Shown here: positions 1-12,520 of the stretch, piece after piece
Numbering within the stretch: position 1 is the stretch's first letter
Layout of the letters: every line of letters begins with the position of its first letter
DNA from: Theobroma cacao
Lineage: Eukaryota > Streptophyta > Magnoliopsida > Malvales > Malvaceae
Reading direction: 5' to 3'
Length of the DNA stretch: 64,000 nucleotides
Assembly: GCF_000208745.1 (NCBI RefSeq)
Contig: NC_030851.1
Location: 14,992,137 to 15,056,136, forward strand
Notes under the pieces: model-generated
Told to the model about the DNA's origin: nothing
Databases searched by the model: none
What the model saw: only the letters and a program-made list of their open reading frames with translations
Position numbers and translations under genes: made by a program

Positions 1-358
1 CATTTTTCAGGCTCAGGACAATTTGTTGATAGTTGATTAAGACGAGAATTAATCTCGGAGTTGCATCTTAGAAAGTAAGGGTTCGTAGCCCTACATCTTC
101 TTAGTCAATTGGGGGCCCACGTGTCACTGTAAAAGTAATTTTATTCTTCAGTTATTTAATTTAAAATATGTATGAATATATTTAGCTTTTACACCATATT
201 TTTGGCGAGTTTTTGGTATTTTCGAAGAAAAATTACAAAAATGCCCTTGTGAGCCAGAAAGTAATATTTTATTGTTTTGATTTGGAAATGACTTATGATT
301 TTTTTTGAAATGTGAGATTTAATAACTATCGCTCACTGGGAAGATGCAGAAGCTGATG
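1..358. other. left edge, no gene seen
   Basis: No convincing coding frame. A G-rich piece around 100-125 (including a CACGTG) precedes AT-rich sequence. It may be the 3' flank of the LINE remnant that follows, but nothing proves this. Confidence 0.3.
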
Positions 359-2790
359 CTAAGTCTTGCGGGGTTTCGATCGGCATTCGGGGTAATGAGT
401 GTCTATCGGGACCTCACGGCGATTGTTACGGGCTCGATGGGAGTTCTGGGTCATGACAACTCTACTTCTTATCTCCCAAGTCGTCGTTGCCTCACTCCAG
501 TTTAGACTATTCCTGAAGGCTATGTCAGAATCTGTTACGGAAGCTTGGTTGCTCTCCTTTTCATCCATTTATCCCCCTTCCAGAATTTTCCTGATGCTTT
601 TCCTTAATCGACTTCTCTGCCTTGTTTGCCCATCTAAGAACTCTCCGTTTGTTCCTCTTTTACTGGTGATTCGCCACGGCCTGGTACTTGCTTTCGCTGC
701 ACAAATCAGCTTCTCTTTATTCACCCCTTCACTTGTGTTTTTTCCTAGTTTGGTCACGGGAGTTTCTCTTTGAACCTCAGGTGACTTTTTGCTCTTTGTG
801 CCTTGTTTTCTTATTATACTCACTTTGCTCTTCTTACTGTTTTTTTTTTCATTCTGCTCCTTTCTTTTGTTTCTATTTTTTCTTTTCTCTGCTTTTTTTC
901 TCTACTGGCGCTCAATCGGATCACTAATTCTCCCAAGGTCATTTCATCATCCACGCTCTCTACCACTTTACTAAAGCCGTTGTCTGCATAAGAACCCTCC
1001 TCCCCTTTTTTTCGACCTTCCTCCTTTCCCATCTGCCCATCACCAATCTTACCTACCTTGATTCTTCTCTATTTTCCCTGAACATTCCTTTTTTTCTCTT
1101 GTCCCTTTTCCTCTTGATTTAAGGACTTCAACCCACTATCTGCCTCTTGCCTTTACTTTGACCCAGATCCTTTAACATTATTGTAACCCGGGTTCCCACT
1201 ATCCTCACTGTCCAACTTAGCTCATCTTACAAGATGACTTGGGGATCCCTTTGCTTTGGGCTTCCTCTCTTTTGCCTCTTCATTGCTGCTACAATTCTCT
1301 TAGATATGGGCCTTTGGCTTTGTCCATGGGCTTTCCAGATCTTTCCTTTCCACTTTAGCCCAAACATCCACTGCATAGCAATTTGTTGAATTCTCCTTGC
1401 AGTCTCTTGGCTCTCCGTAATTTGAATCATTTTCTTGGGCTCCATAATTTGAATTTCCCTCTTTGAATTCTTTCATCCAATTTGCCCCCTTACCACTTGT
1501 CTTGTCACTATATGCCTGCCAATTTTGTCTAAGGTAGTTAGAAGGTCCCCCAAAAAACTGTGCCTCATGCAACACCAGCTCGAGATTCTCCCCATCATTT
1601 TTACCCGTTGGATTGATTTCCATCCTCGTCGGGAGATTCGTGTCATCATCTTCCTCCTCCCACCATGACTACTTCTTCAATGAGCAAAGAGAGTCTTGTA
1701 TTACCTCTTTGCCTTTTTTCATTCCTAAAATTTGTCTCTCAACCTCAGCTTTTTCTGTCTCCACAATGAAAGCTCTGAGAGCAACTGATTTCCCTTTCAC
1801 TTGGATTCTTGGGATAGCTGAAATATTTGTCTTGCTTTCCACCTTAACACAAATGAGAGCATGATCAAATCGTTCCATCTTAGCTGTGGCGTAGTCAACT
1901 TTGATGAATTTACCCCAACTATTCCCCAACACTTCAAACAAATTTGAGCACCATAAATGAATAGGGATTTCCTCCACTTTAACCCATACAATGTACCTTT
2001 TTGTTTCAATCTCAGCATTATATGGTGAAATACTTTCAAACCATAAATCAAAGATCTCACTGTATGACTCTAACAATGTTAACATTTCATCCCTATCACC
2101 AAAGGTAACCATCACGTTGAGTCCTCCTGCTGGTCTCACTATTGTCGTAACTTCTTCCATAAACATGGCACTCTGGATTGGTTTGCAAGCCTGAACCTTC
2201 CTTAGCCTTCCTATCGCACTTCTTTTGAGCCATTCAAAATCACCATAAGGGGTGATAATTTTGATATTATTTTTTTCTTCAGAATCTCACCCATTCTTTG
2301 GATTAACAAACTTTTTTGTAGGAGACTTGATTATAGCATTCATCTCCTTGTCATTCCCCATGACAACCTCCTTGTAAGATTTAACAAGCTCGATTCCTTT
2401 TCTGTTTTCATAGGATTTTTCTTGATTTTTGACTACTCTTTCTCGGGAATACTTTGCTTTTTTCACCATTAGTCTCTTCTCGTCTACACTAATCCCCGCT
2501 CCATATTGAATAGCTCTTTTCATTTCCTCTTCATGTTTGAACCTTACAAAGGCAAATTGACTGTTCCTTTCCCTTCTCCCTATAGGGATGAACACATCAA
2601 CCACAACCTCAAACTCTTCGAAGCAAGCCTTTATCTCTCGCTATGTTAATCGTTTGCTGATATTATCCAAAAATACTGTAAACAGGCTTCTTATCCACCA
2701 CTCTAACCCATCGAGATGATCCCCAGATCCTCTGCCGTCTTCTCTTCTCTTCCTAACGCTCTCTCGTATTCCTCTCATACTTTTTTTAGT
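359..2790 (-). pseudogene. decayed L1-type LINE ORF1 (RRM plus DUF4283-like)
   Basis: Reading on the minus strand from about 2790, the frame starts with an Arg-rich stretch and an RRM-like fold whose RNP1-like piece FAFVRFKHEEEM lies at about 2515-2550. It continues past a break near 2200-2290 (a piece reading EWLKRSAIGRLRK) into a DUF4283-like region with WFESISPYN, IPIHLWCSNLFEVLG and FIKVD (1670-2166). The rest (359-1623) is hydrophilic and broken into several frames. RRM followed by DUF4283 is the usual N-terminal layout of ORF1 in plant L1 LINEs, an RNA-binding chaperone for target-primed reverse transcription. Stops and frameshifts show it is dead. No ORF2 (endonuclease or reverse transcriptase) is visible downstream, because the minus-strand continuation leaves the window at base 1. 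The family call rests on motif recognition by eye. Confidence 0.62.
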
Positions 2791-2879
2791 TGATATTATA
2801 TCTTATGCTGGCTATTTGAATGGTGCCTTGGCTAGGCTGCCATTTCATCTACTCTTTTGTAATTATCATTCTACTATAA

Positions 2880-5480
2880 ATGAAATCTTTTTTAACTTGT
2901 AGTTAGATGTGTCAATTGGATAAGTCGAATCAATTTTGGGTCAAAGTCATTTACAGGTGAAAAGAATTCGAGTAATTTTTGTGTTTAAGTCACTTTGCAT
3001 TCGGGTCAATTCAAGTTTGGCTCATTTCGAACTTGAATAATTCGAGTTTAACATTAGAGTCAATTCAAGACTAATTATTTCAAGAAGTTGATGACTTTTT
3101 AAATAGGGATGTCAATTGGTAGAGTACCCTATACTTTTAAGGTATTCAAACCAGAACTCTATTAAGTTTTGGGTACTCAAATCCTATAATTACTCGGATA
3201 TATTTTAAATTTATTACCTTAACCCGAACCTTAATACATATCCACTACCAGCTATTAGTTCGAATCCGTTTAAAAAACTGATTATATTAAAAAATTTTAT
3301 TTAACTCTTTATAAGTACCTAATTACCCGAACCCATATCTAAACTTGTATCCATATACAATTAAATTATATTTTACAATTCATATCCATATTCCTTACAA
3401 TTCACTAATAATTAAATTTATAAAAACAAATAAACAATAAAATTACAAGTTTACAACAATCATTGTTTAATTTAAATTTGTAAAAGCAAACAAACAATAA
3501 TTATATTCTAATCTCACAACTCTCTTTAAGTATATATATTATAAGTTTATGTAACCAAAAGTATATATTTATAATTAATAATTTTATAAGTTATAATTTT
3601 TGTAACATTAACATAAAATAAAAAGTAAATATGTTTATATTAACGATATATATATATATATATAATAGTAATTATATTCTTTACAAATTAACATAATATA
3701 TAAATTACATATTTTAAAAGACAGTACAAATTGATCAATAATCATACTTTCATGAATTAATTTAATTTTTTTAAAAAAAGATGCAATTTTTTTGTTGATT
3801 GCCATAGCTAAAATAAGCTTTGGACTTATCTACAATGAAATAAATGAATTAATTTAATTAACTCCATAGATTTGTCCTTAATTACATGAAATTATAAAAA
3901 AAGTTGTAAAACTATTTTAATCTCACAGTCTCTTAGGTATATATATTATTATAAGTTTACATAAACAAAAGTATATAAATTATAACTAATAATTTTATAA
4001 GTCATGATTTTTGTAAAATACAAAATAGAAGTAAAAATATTTATATTAATTGTGTATATAATGGTAATTATATTCCCTATAATATGATATGATATTCATA
4101 TTAGTTAAACATAACTAATAATCTAATAGTTTTTTAATTTAAATATATTATTGACATCTCATTAATAATTTGATTAACAACCATTTATCATTAATATATC
4201 TATCCATTTCTATGAAAATGAATTATTCGTAAAATTGGTAAAAATGAGGAGTATTTTTTATCTTTAGTTCAAATCCAAACATCAACAAAATTTTACATAT
4301 TTAATTTAATTATCTATTATATATTGTATAAATAATAATAATATATTATATAAATGGGTATAGGGTTCTAGTTTGGGTAGTGGGTACCCAAGGGGTGGTA
4401 CCCAAACTCAATATAGGTAGTAAAATTATTATCCAAATTTGTCCCAAATCCGATAATAGGGTATTCTAAACCTATATAATTGGGTTGGATACCCACAAAT
4501 ACCCAGTAATAGGATTAATCCTTTAAATGAATATAATTTCATTATCCTTCTTTAAGTTATTTATGGTCGCATTTTTATATTGTGATATATCTTTAATTTT
4601 TATTTTTAATATTTATAATAATAATATATTTTCTAAAATATTCATAAAAAAGGAAAAAAAAGTAAATTAGAAGTAATTTACTAATTTAAATTTATTTTAT
4701 ATCTGATATTAACAATTTGCTACTAAAATCATTAATGATTTTTATTGATTAGTATTTAATTTTCATTTTTATTACATTGATTATTATTAGTTATTTACCA
4801 TGAATTATAGTTACAACTTACAAGGATAACAATATATAGCAACTACTAAAACTATAATTAAGTAGTAATACGGTTAAGATCACGTATTTTAACTAGCATT
4901 ATTGTTGATTATTTTTCTAGTTTTATGGATATTTTTATTTTTAAAGTTATTTTAAATCTATTATATTATTAATTTTATGATTTGGTAAGAATGAAAAATA
5001 AAAGACAAATAAAATGAAATATTTTATGTATGATATATAATTGTAAAACAATGAATTTAATTGTAGTAATAAAAAATTATTTTACTCTTTTTTTTAATTA
5101 CAACAAGGATATTGAAACAAATCAAAATTAAATATGAGTAAGAAATATAAAAGTAAAGCATAGAAATTTTATCCTAGCTCCTTAAGTTACTCATAGATTA
5201 ATAGTTTATGTTATTAATTAAATTAACATTTGGAAGACAAAGAGTAATAATTTATGTTATATTCATTAATTTTAATCAAATTAATATTTTAAAATATAGA
5301 AAATAGTATTAAATTTAAGTTTGGATCACTTTAAGTTAATAAAGTTTAAATCGTTTCAAGTTCAAATCATTTCTCATTTGGATGAATTTAGATTTAGATT
5401 TAATTCGATTATATATATATACATCAATTTAAGTTTGAGTTGGGTGAATTTGGGTTATTGAGTCAAGCATTTGGAGTCAG
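2880..5480. repeat. AT-rich unclassified repeat block
   Basis: About 2.6 kb of very AT-rich non-coding sequence. Its two sides contain GGGTACC-type stretches (3125-3180 and 4360-4510) and CGAGTT/CAAGTT-rich stretches (2930-3070 and 5320-5460), as if nested non-autonomous elements were present. No clean terminal repeat or target duplication could be fixed. A TA microsatellite lies at about 3643-3663. Confidence 0.4.
3515..4085. repeat. direct duplication, about 410-bp spacing
   Basis: The stretch at about 3515-3680 (CTCACAACTCTCTTTAAG, then TA-rich sequence) is repeated in diverged form at about 3925-4085 (CTCACAGTCTCTTAGG and the same downstream order of words). This is an old local duplication inside the AT-rich block. 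Confidence 0.5.
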
Positions 5481-5489
5481 AAGATTTGA

Positions 5490-7200
5490 ATATAAATTTA
5501 TGCACTAGTGCCACCTACTAAATGTACACTACTAAAGGAAAGGAGCAAGACATGAACAGAAGCGGAAGGAGAAGGTCCTCAAGATTTAGCATCCTAACCC
5601 TATCACCTATAAACCAAAGGGGACCCAGCAAACAGAGTCAAAACTGACTTGATTGGATGACCTTAACCACCCACCACATCTCTGCAGTGTCCAATAGGCA
5701 ATAAGAAATTCCAAAAGGCACCGTGGTTGGTTAAACAAATAGTATATTAAAACAGCAACACATGGTATATAAAATTAAAAGTGCAGCTGCATTGCAATTA
5801 ATATCAGCTTCCATAACTACTTGTCGTGCACATGACAGCCACATGGAGTGAAGGAAGGGGGTAGACTTGTTTGATTGTCTGGACGACCACATGCAACTCT
5901 GCCACATAAGTGAAGCAGGGTTCTGTCCCCAGTAAACATGGAAAAGAAGAAACGAAGGGTGAAGAGTGATTTTTCACTTTGGGCATAGCACCGGATGGCT
6001 AATTCAGCAAATCTTCGCCCCTTTCTAAGCCATGTCCGCTCCATTCAGAAGACAAGCATTGTGAAATTATTCATGTATGCATCTGTTTGTGGCTGTGCAG
6101 AATCTATATTCCGTATTTAAATGGGGGGGAGCAGATCACGATTCATAAGGGAAGGGAGACAACATTTCCGTACCATCAAGTAAAGTTGTGTAAGACCCAC
6201 CTGTTTCCGAAACTTAAGCATGTGGATGGGATCTTTTTAATGGGATTACGTTATTTCTATGAGAAAAGCATAGCGCTCTCTTCTTTTTTTTTTTTTTCTA
6301 GTGAAAATAAAATAGGTAAACTTTACCTACATCTTTTATAGTTTCAATTTCCTCCCAAGACATTTCATGTTATTTTGTAATTAACATCCAGAGTGTGGGA
6401 GATAGACTATTAATTTTATTAAAATACATTCAATTCAAAATTAGATTATTTATTCAAATTTAAGAATATTTTCGTAATTTCATTGAACAAAATTAATATT
6501 TTAATTTTTTGTAAACGTAAAAAGTATAGAAAAAGTTCAACGTATAAGAAATAGAGGTGAAGTTTACTTAAAATAAAAATACTAATGAGTGATTAGGATT
6601 CGATCTGAAAGTTCTGAAAATCAAATAAAATTTTTTAAAAAATTAAATCGATCCAATTGTTAACGGAAATCGAACTTAAAGAAATCAAGTAAAAGAAAAG
6701 TAGAAAGAAGAAAAGGTTGAGCCAAGCTGCAGAATGAGGCCATAGACCACTCCAAAAGTAAGAATGATTTCCAACAACTAAAACCAACGAACCACAAATA
6801 GACGAAGAGAACCATCGCAAAAAACATAGGAAATTAAAGGGAACCAATTACCTCTCAAACAATCAAACTTAAAAGAAGCAAAAAAATCCTCTTCAAGAAC
6901 CGAGGCTACTTGAACAAATTACAAGACAAAAACCGCCAATACAACTATGTTTCATATTATGGACATAAAAAACAACATTATAATGTAGTATAGATACTAT
7001 AATTAACATTATAATAGAAATATTATATAAATAAAATGAAAAAACAACACATCAATAGAATGTTTTATGCTTTAATTATATATCAATGTAGATACTATGA
7101 TTAACATTATAATGCATATGTTATACAGATCAAATAAAAATTTACTTACCATGAAGGTTGAAACAAAAAAAAAAAAAACTGAAGAATAATTGAAGAACTA
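5490..7200. other. intergenic, no gene recognised
   Basis: No recognisable protein, although a few open frames of 60-85 codons exist. A poly-T tract lies near 6284-6298. A roughly 27-base word (ATACTATAATTAACATTATAAT type) occurs at about 6990 and again at about 7090, giving a short direct repeat of roughly 100-bp spacing. Confidence 0.4.
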
Positions 7201-7215
7201 AATATTTGGGATTTG

Positions 7216-7560
7216 AGGTTAGGTGTCACACTTCGCAGATCTATGAGTAGTCCAGCCCATATGGATTGTCAAGTCAATCCACATGTAGGGGTCCATCAAC
7301 TGTCACCTGAGGAGTCAAGTAAAGTATTATAGGGTAGTTAGAATACTTTTCAAAAAAAAAAAATCTTTCTTATTGATTACTTGTTGATTAAGGAGGTATA
7401 GTTTTAGGACTTTACTTTTCTTGTACTCTAAGAAAGTGTAAGTTAGATACTTTTTTATTTGCTTTTACTTACACACCAAGTTTAGATCATTGGAATAATA
7501 ATACTTTTTATTCTCCCTAATCTCTTTTTTTATATTCATTTATTTTACGTTTCAGCACCA
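7216..7560 (+). repeat. Copia LTR-like fragment (possible solo LTR)
   Basis: Starts TGTCACAC and carries the words AGTAAAGTATTATA..GTTAGAATACTTT and CTTGTTGATTA, which match in order the LTRs at 24288-24771 and 31682-32203. It ends near TTTACGTTTCA. No PBS, PPT or coding sequence is adjacent, so a solo LTR of a related family is the simplest reading. The ends are approximate. Confidence 0.4.
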
Positions 7561-8959
7561 ATTGTCAAAAAACCTCGTTTAATCTTGCTTAGTTTTACGA
7601 ACACGAATCTACAATACCGCACGAAACTTGGCTAAAGTTCCAAGCCCGTGACATTAGAGTTTTTCTAATTTGGGGCTTAAGGTTTCAAATAGGAAATTAA
7701 GGAATGGGAATAAGGGAAAATTGGAAAAGGAGGAAATTGGTTGAGGAGTTTGTTTGGAAAGGTTTTGATGCTGCGCAGAACAGATGAACTGAATTGAACT
7801 GAACGAAATAAGAAGGAAATGAAATTATTTCTTTATTAGTAGATTTTATTCTTAATAACAAAAATATATATTATTTAAGATTGGTTTATTTGGTTAGTTC
7901 AATTAGGAATTGTAGACATTGTAAACTGAGTAAACAAACCAATGAAAATAATTAAAATCAAAATGATTAAACTGTATTAATTGAATTTATTTGAATCAAA
8001 ATAATTTTACTCAAGATGAAAAAGATTTCTTATATAAATCATCATTATTACACACACACGAGAGAGAGATTCATTAGTAAAAATAATGACAGTTGTACAT
8101 GTGAATAATTATTAAAAAGCTCAAAGTTAGATTCGGCCTTAGGCACAAAACATGCTGGAAAGTCACGGAATCACACATAAACAGTAAAAACGACTTAGAT
8201 TTTTAATCAAAAGACGTAGAAACTGTTTTCTGTTTCATGGTTGCCACCAAATATCAAATTAGCTTTGCATTGGAGTTGCCAGAGAAAGAGATCACATGTG
8301 CATTTGTAAAGCTGAGCATCATCTCTAATATTAGATTGGATCCACTTCATCTTGACGTGGTCCAAAAGTGAGTGGACCCCTACCCATCCTGGATTTACTA
8401 GCACTCATTTCTGAGGGTTATCCTTCTCCAATCTATCGACCCTTACCATTGAAACAAGACAAAAACAATTATTTATAGATTTTGTTTGTTCAACATCATT
8501 CTTATTTATTGTCATTCGTGTCTTTCTCAAGGCAAGGCGGAAACAGCTTTAACAACGCCCTTCTTCATGGGTTCAGGCCTTTCCCTGGAATACTCCAAAT
8601 TTGACTGTCCTACGTTTGAGGTCCTGTATAAATCGGTTGGGCTTTTAGACACAATTGTCACATTTGGAGAATGGACTCGTCTGCAGCACACCACTTGGGG
8701 CCCAGCTAATTCAAGTTTAGGCTCAATGTAGCCCTGCATGCAAATTTTTATTCATCCAAAGAAGCAGGCAAGGCAAGCCTGCTACAAACTGCACTGGGCA
8801 GCAAACCTGATTGTGAAAACAAACAAATTAATAGCAAACATCAGCTATACAAGTATATCTTCCCCTAGCGCCCCCCAACCCCAACACCCCCCCCCTCCCC
8901 CAATTTTTAACAAGCAGTCTATTAATTCTGTCCCCTGAAATATGCTAAACTCCTTTAAG
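7561..8959. other. intergenic, no gene recognised
   Basis: AT-rich sequence with a short CA/GA simple repeat near 8051-8070 and a C-rich run near 8880-8900. Small open frames on both strands resemble nothing known to me. Confidence 0.35.
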
Positions 8960-9240
8960 CCTTCATCTAACAGCTGTGTCGACATTGGAAGCACCCCCAT
9001 GATCTGATTCTTTGCTTTGTAGGAAGCCTGTCAAGAATAACCATCCAAGCAATAATGGCATGTCTAGGGATATAATATTGAAACCATATAACCCTATGCC
9101 ATTCCATCTTCTCCTGCCTAGCTATGTCAGATTGCATCCCATCTTGGAGCTGCACTATATCTCAATGAGCACAATTCAACCAAGCAGCCTCCCCATTCTG
9201 CTGCCTGACAAAGGAAAGGGCAGGGTTCCCAAGCTCTGAC
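8960..9240 (-). pseudogene. non-LTR retroelement zf-RVT domain remnant
   Basis: The minus-strand frame at 8967-9155 reads WHRVIWFQYYIPRHAIIAWM, then LDRLPTK, RSWG and a C-x2-C-like end. This is the signature of the zf-RVT domain (W-x-x-x-[VL]-W-F...IP[RK]H...W...L.T..R...WG...C..C) found at the C terminus of plant LINE ORF2 and in domesticated relatives. Only about 90 codons survive and no reverse transcriptase lies upstream. It is a short pseudogenic fragment. Confidence 0.55.
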
Positions 9241-9542
9241 TTTGAGAAGGTTGAATTTGCCATAAGTTCTTATGCTTGAGCATGCAAGTTGCTTCTGAAC
9301 AAGCATTATGCAATGTTTTTATATATGAAGGCCAAGTCCATCTTCTATCTATATAAATGATTGATGTAAACCGTGAATAATTAGAAATTCGATAATTCAA
9401 TCTTAAATATTTTAATCGAAGGTCTCAATTTTAAATTATTAGAAAAATACAGTAAAATATTATACGGCCTTAAAATCTATTGAATTTTTTAATTGAAATA
9501 AAAAAATTTATTGAAAGACAAAAGGAGAGTTTTCTGTTTAAT

Positions 9543-9667
9543 GGATTCGAATTCAGCTCTTTAAGTAGAGGATTATACATCAATTAATAAACTAAACGCT
9601 CGGATGTACCAATTAATGAACTAAATGCTCGGATGCACCAATTAATGAACTAAATGCTCGAGTGCAG
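9543..9667 (-). repeat. tRNA-like SINE fragment with triplicated A-box segment
   Basis: On the minus strand a box-A-like TTAGTTCATTAATTGG is followed by a box-B-like ATTCGAATCC (plus strand 9543-9554). The A-box part sits in a 29-bp direct repeat present three times in a row: 9581-9609, 9610-9638 and 9639-9667, each with CTAAAYGCTCGRRTG. A related single-copy version lies at 21636-21713. The pol III promoter layout suggests a tRNA-derived SINE. The 3' tail and target duplication were not identified. Confidence 0.45.
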
Positions 9668-11348
9668 AGTTTTTTTTTTAGGTCTACTGTCACATTTTTG
9701 CACCAAAATGCCCTCAAAATTCTTAACAGGTTTCCATTAAGTTAAAACATAGGTTAATCCCTCCCCTTCCTTTTATGAGTTCATTGTGAGGTTCTCTGGA
9801 AGAGGAGAATAAAATACGGTTGCATCCATTGCCGCTTCTCTTTGTCCTTTCCCTGGCCCATCCCATAACTTTTCGATATTCCACACCATCATTTGTTATC
9901 CTATTTTGTGTTTAAGGACGGTAAAGCTCAGAATTAGGAAGCGAGCTGTACAACCTTTTTCATTTTTCTCCCTCAGCAAGCAAGCAATAAGCACTGCCAC
10001 TTCAGTGCAGACAGGCGAGGCAGAAGAACAGTGCAGAGTTGTACACATTTGACTAAAGAGCATAAAGTATACCATTACGATCTACGTAAGGAAACCATTG
10101 AACTTGGATTTCCTATTTACCTGCCAGTGCCAAATTTCCCTGGAAGATCATCTTTGGTATCTGTTTTGCCTTAAAAAAAGTTACTTTAGATTTGCTAATT
10201 AACGAGGTTGCTCTTTGCATCTAACAAAGTCACTGGATTGTCAATCAAGATGCCTTGAGTAGAATCTGAAAAGCAGAAGCAACGTTGCTAGGCTTCTGTA
10301 AAGTAGATTGGAGAGGAAAAAAGAAGATGAGAGCAGAAGAAATCAAAGTAACGAGTTGAAGATTCTTAATTGGGAGGGTTCAATAACATTTCTTCAACCA
10401 TATCTTTTTGTTCGATTGTTTGTCAAAATTATTTAACCATTGACTAATCATTAGTTGGTTGGGATCGTTCAAACCCCAAATAGCCGACAGTCCCTGCTTT
10501 AGAGCATAAAGTTCAGATCAAATCTGTAACTTGGCGGTGCCTTGATATTGCTAAGATAAAATTGTATCGTCTGCAGGATACAAGTGTATATTTATCATTT
10601 TGAATCTCATGAATTTATGTTTAATACAATTTGACTATATAATCTTATATATTGATAATGCATCAAATATAAACACTTAGCTCTGCAACAAGATTTTCTT
10701 CATCATCTCTTTGAAGGAAGAAATCTCGTGTATGTAGGCAAAGCTAATAAAGATCCAATGTTACAGAGAGAGTACTAAAGTTATCTGAAATTAGCTCTGT
10801 TGGACGCATCAGGATACCGAATGACTATCGCACATAAGAAATATGCTGTAATTTCTGTAACATTCTAAATCTCTACTTCAACATTCAAAATGGAAATCCT
10901 ACAGTATTAAAAACAGAACGCTACTTTGGACATGTAAAGCAAACAAGCGATATTTTCCCAACAAAATTGTTGTAGACTATAATAACACACCTCAAAGTTT
11001 AACAAGAAGCAAACCAAATCCAATTTCCAAGCCATTGTGCTCTTCAGAACTCATCTGCATGCCACAAGCCAAGGAGATAGAGTTATGCTAATGTTGTAGG
11101 AATAAAATTAGAACAACATCAACAAGAATTTGCATGTGTTTCGTGATAAAGAAACCAGAATACTAGTCAAAACTATATAATTCTATATAACCCTAGCCCC
11201 AGCTAGTTAAATAATCAGAAAGCTGCTTCAGCTTTTACCTCTAATTTCTCGTCTATGAAGACAACATAATGGGGTTCGACTACCAGCTTCTAAACTTAAG
11301 TGACTCGGTACTGACCAAAATTGAGCTCTTCTTCTTTAATGCTTGTAG
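9668..11348. other. intergenic; includes TCP20 3' flank
   Basis: No second gene is recognised. The right-hand few hundred bases should contain the TCP20 3' UTR, since that gene reads leftward and stops at 11349. No clear coding frame or RNA gene was found here. Confidence 0.35.
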
Positions 11349-12233
11349 CTACTGTTTAGATCCTTGGGAATCATCCTTATCAGAAAGCTGCTGCTGCTGA
11401 TTCAAGGAGCCTACACCACCTCGCTGCTGCCCCATCTGCTGGTAAAACTGGCTAAAAGCTTGAGAATTCAACACTCCAAAATGCGGATCCTGTGAAAGCC
11501 CAAGCTCCAAACCTGGAACCTGCTGATTGCTACCGTTAAGCAACGAGGAAAAACTCACAAAACCCATATTCATATGTGGAAATTCAAGCCCATGGAACCC
11601 ATATTTTGGGATGTTATTGGAGTTTTCACTTCCAAAATTTGATGCTGATGTGAGTTGCCCTGAACCTTGAGCAAACCCTGATGCAATTCCATTAATAGAA
11701 GGCCATGCCCCACTTGGAATGTGAGATCTTTCTATATTTCCACTCATCATTGACCAGTTGTTCCTATCTCTGGACCCAATACCTGACCCCAGTCCTTCGA
11801 TTTTTGTATGCAAACCTGCTGGAACAGAGTTCCCCTGCTCAGAAACAGAGGTTCCTGCAGCTGCCAGAGCTGAAGCAGGAATAGTCCCAGTTCCAGTTGC
11901 GGCTATGATCGATGGTTCAGCTTGCTGCAACAGCCACTGAATCGTCTCTCCATCGGATTTATGACCCAATTCTCTGGTCAATTGAAAAATCCTGGCCGCG
12001 CATAGAGCTGGCATCCTTATTCGTCTACCTCTTCCATCAACTTTCTTGTGCCTGTCTTTGTTTGAGCTTCTCTTGGGTGCTAGTTGCTTCTTGTTATCAT
12101 CTTTGCTCGCAATCATGATTTGGAAGTTTTTGATCTCTGCAGGCTTGTTGTTCTCTGCCATGTTCGCCTTTTGGGGAGGAATCAAGAAGGTGGGCACCTC
12201 TTGTGGATGATGATTTGAGCCCTTAGGTTCCAT
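11349..12233 (-). CDS. TCP20: class I TCP transcription factor, TCP20-like
   Basis: Single-exon gene of 294 codons. The TCP domain (non-canonical basic helix-loop-helix, about residues 54-112) starts [10 protein letters not shown], contains [19 protein letters not shown] with the class I cysteine (Cys78), and ends in [18 protein letters not shown]. Outside it, EIKNFQI at 33-39, the PGLELGLSQ motif and the C-terminal [10 protein letters not shown] are hallmarks of TCP20 relatives. TCP20-type proteins act in the nucleus on GCCCR elements of cell-cycle, ribosomal-protein and nitrate-response genes. The start is the first ATG of the frame, giving MEPKGSN, typical of the group; an in-frame stop closes the frame after Gln294. 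The length agrees with the family. Oddity: the nearly invariant DRHTKVEGR of the basic region reads DRHKKVDGR here (Lys63, Asp66). The absence of a coding intron is normal for class I members. Confidence 0.93.
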   Translation of the reverse strand: MEPKGSNHHPQEVPTFLIPPQKANMAENNKPAEIKNFQIMIASKDDNKKQLAPKRSSNKDRHKKVDGRGRRIRMPALCAARIFQLTRELGHKSDGETIQWLLQQAEPSIIAATGTGTIPASALAAAGTSVSEQGNSVPAGLHTKIEGLGSGIGSRDRNNWSMMSGNIERSHIPSGAWPSINGIASGFAQGSGQLTSASNFGSENSNNIPKYGFHGLEFPHMNMGFVSFSSLLNGSNQQVPGLELGLSQDPHFGVLNSQAFSQFYQQMGQQRGGVGSLNQQQQLSDKDDSQGSKQ

Positions 12234-12520
12234 GTAAACATGGGAAAAAGAATTATGGGGCCTTCTTGATTGGAGAAGGTGACCTCTATTGGACTTTGCT
12301 TTCTTACCCTTTCAATGTAATTGTCAAATGTTTTGGCTTAATGTTCAAATATTGGAACCACAAAGTTTCAATTTAAAGTTACCCCTCAATGATTTTATGT
12401 CAACTTTTTTTCTCTGGTTCACTTGAGGAAAAAGAAAAATAAAAAAGGTTAGCTTTTCTCATTCTCTCCCTCTCTATCCTACTTTCCCCTCCTAGCCTGT
12501 TACTCTTTTGACTAGAGAAG
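12234..12520 (-). promoter_or_regulatory. TCP20 upstream region with GA-rich tract
   Basis: Immediately upstream of the TCP20 start. Plus-strand 12455-12500 is a CT tract, which is GA-rich on the gene strand and is common in plant 5' UTRs and core promoters. No TATA box could be assigned with confidence. Confidence 0.3.

Noticed and set aside
399..1000. Several plus-strand open frames, one strongly hydrophobic
   Set aside because: They are antisense to the LINE ORF1 remnant; the poly-T/CT tracts simply reverse its Lys/Glu-rich coding sequence.
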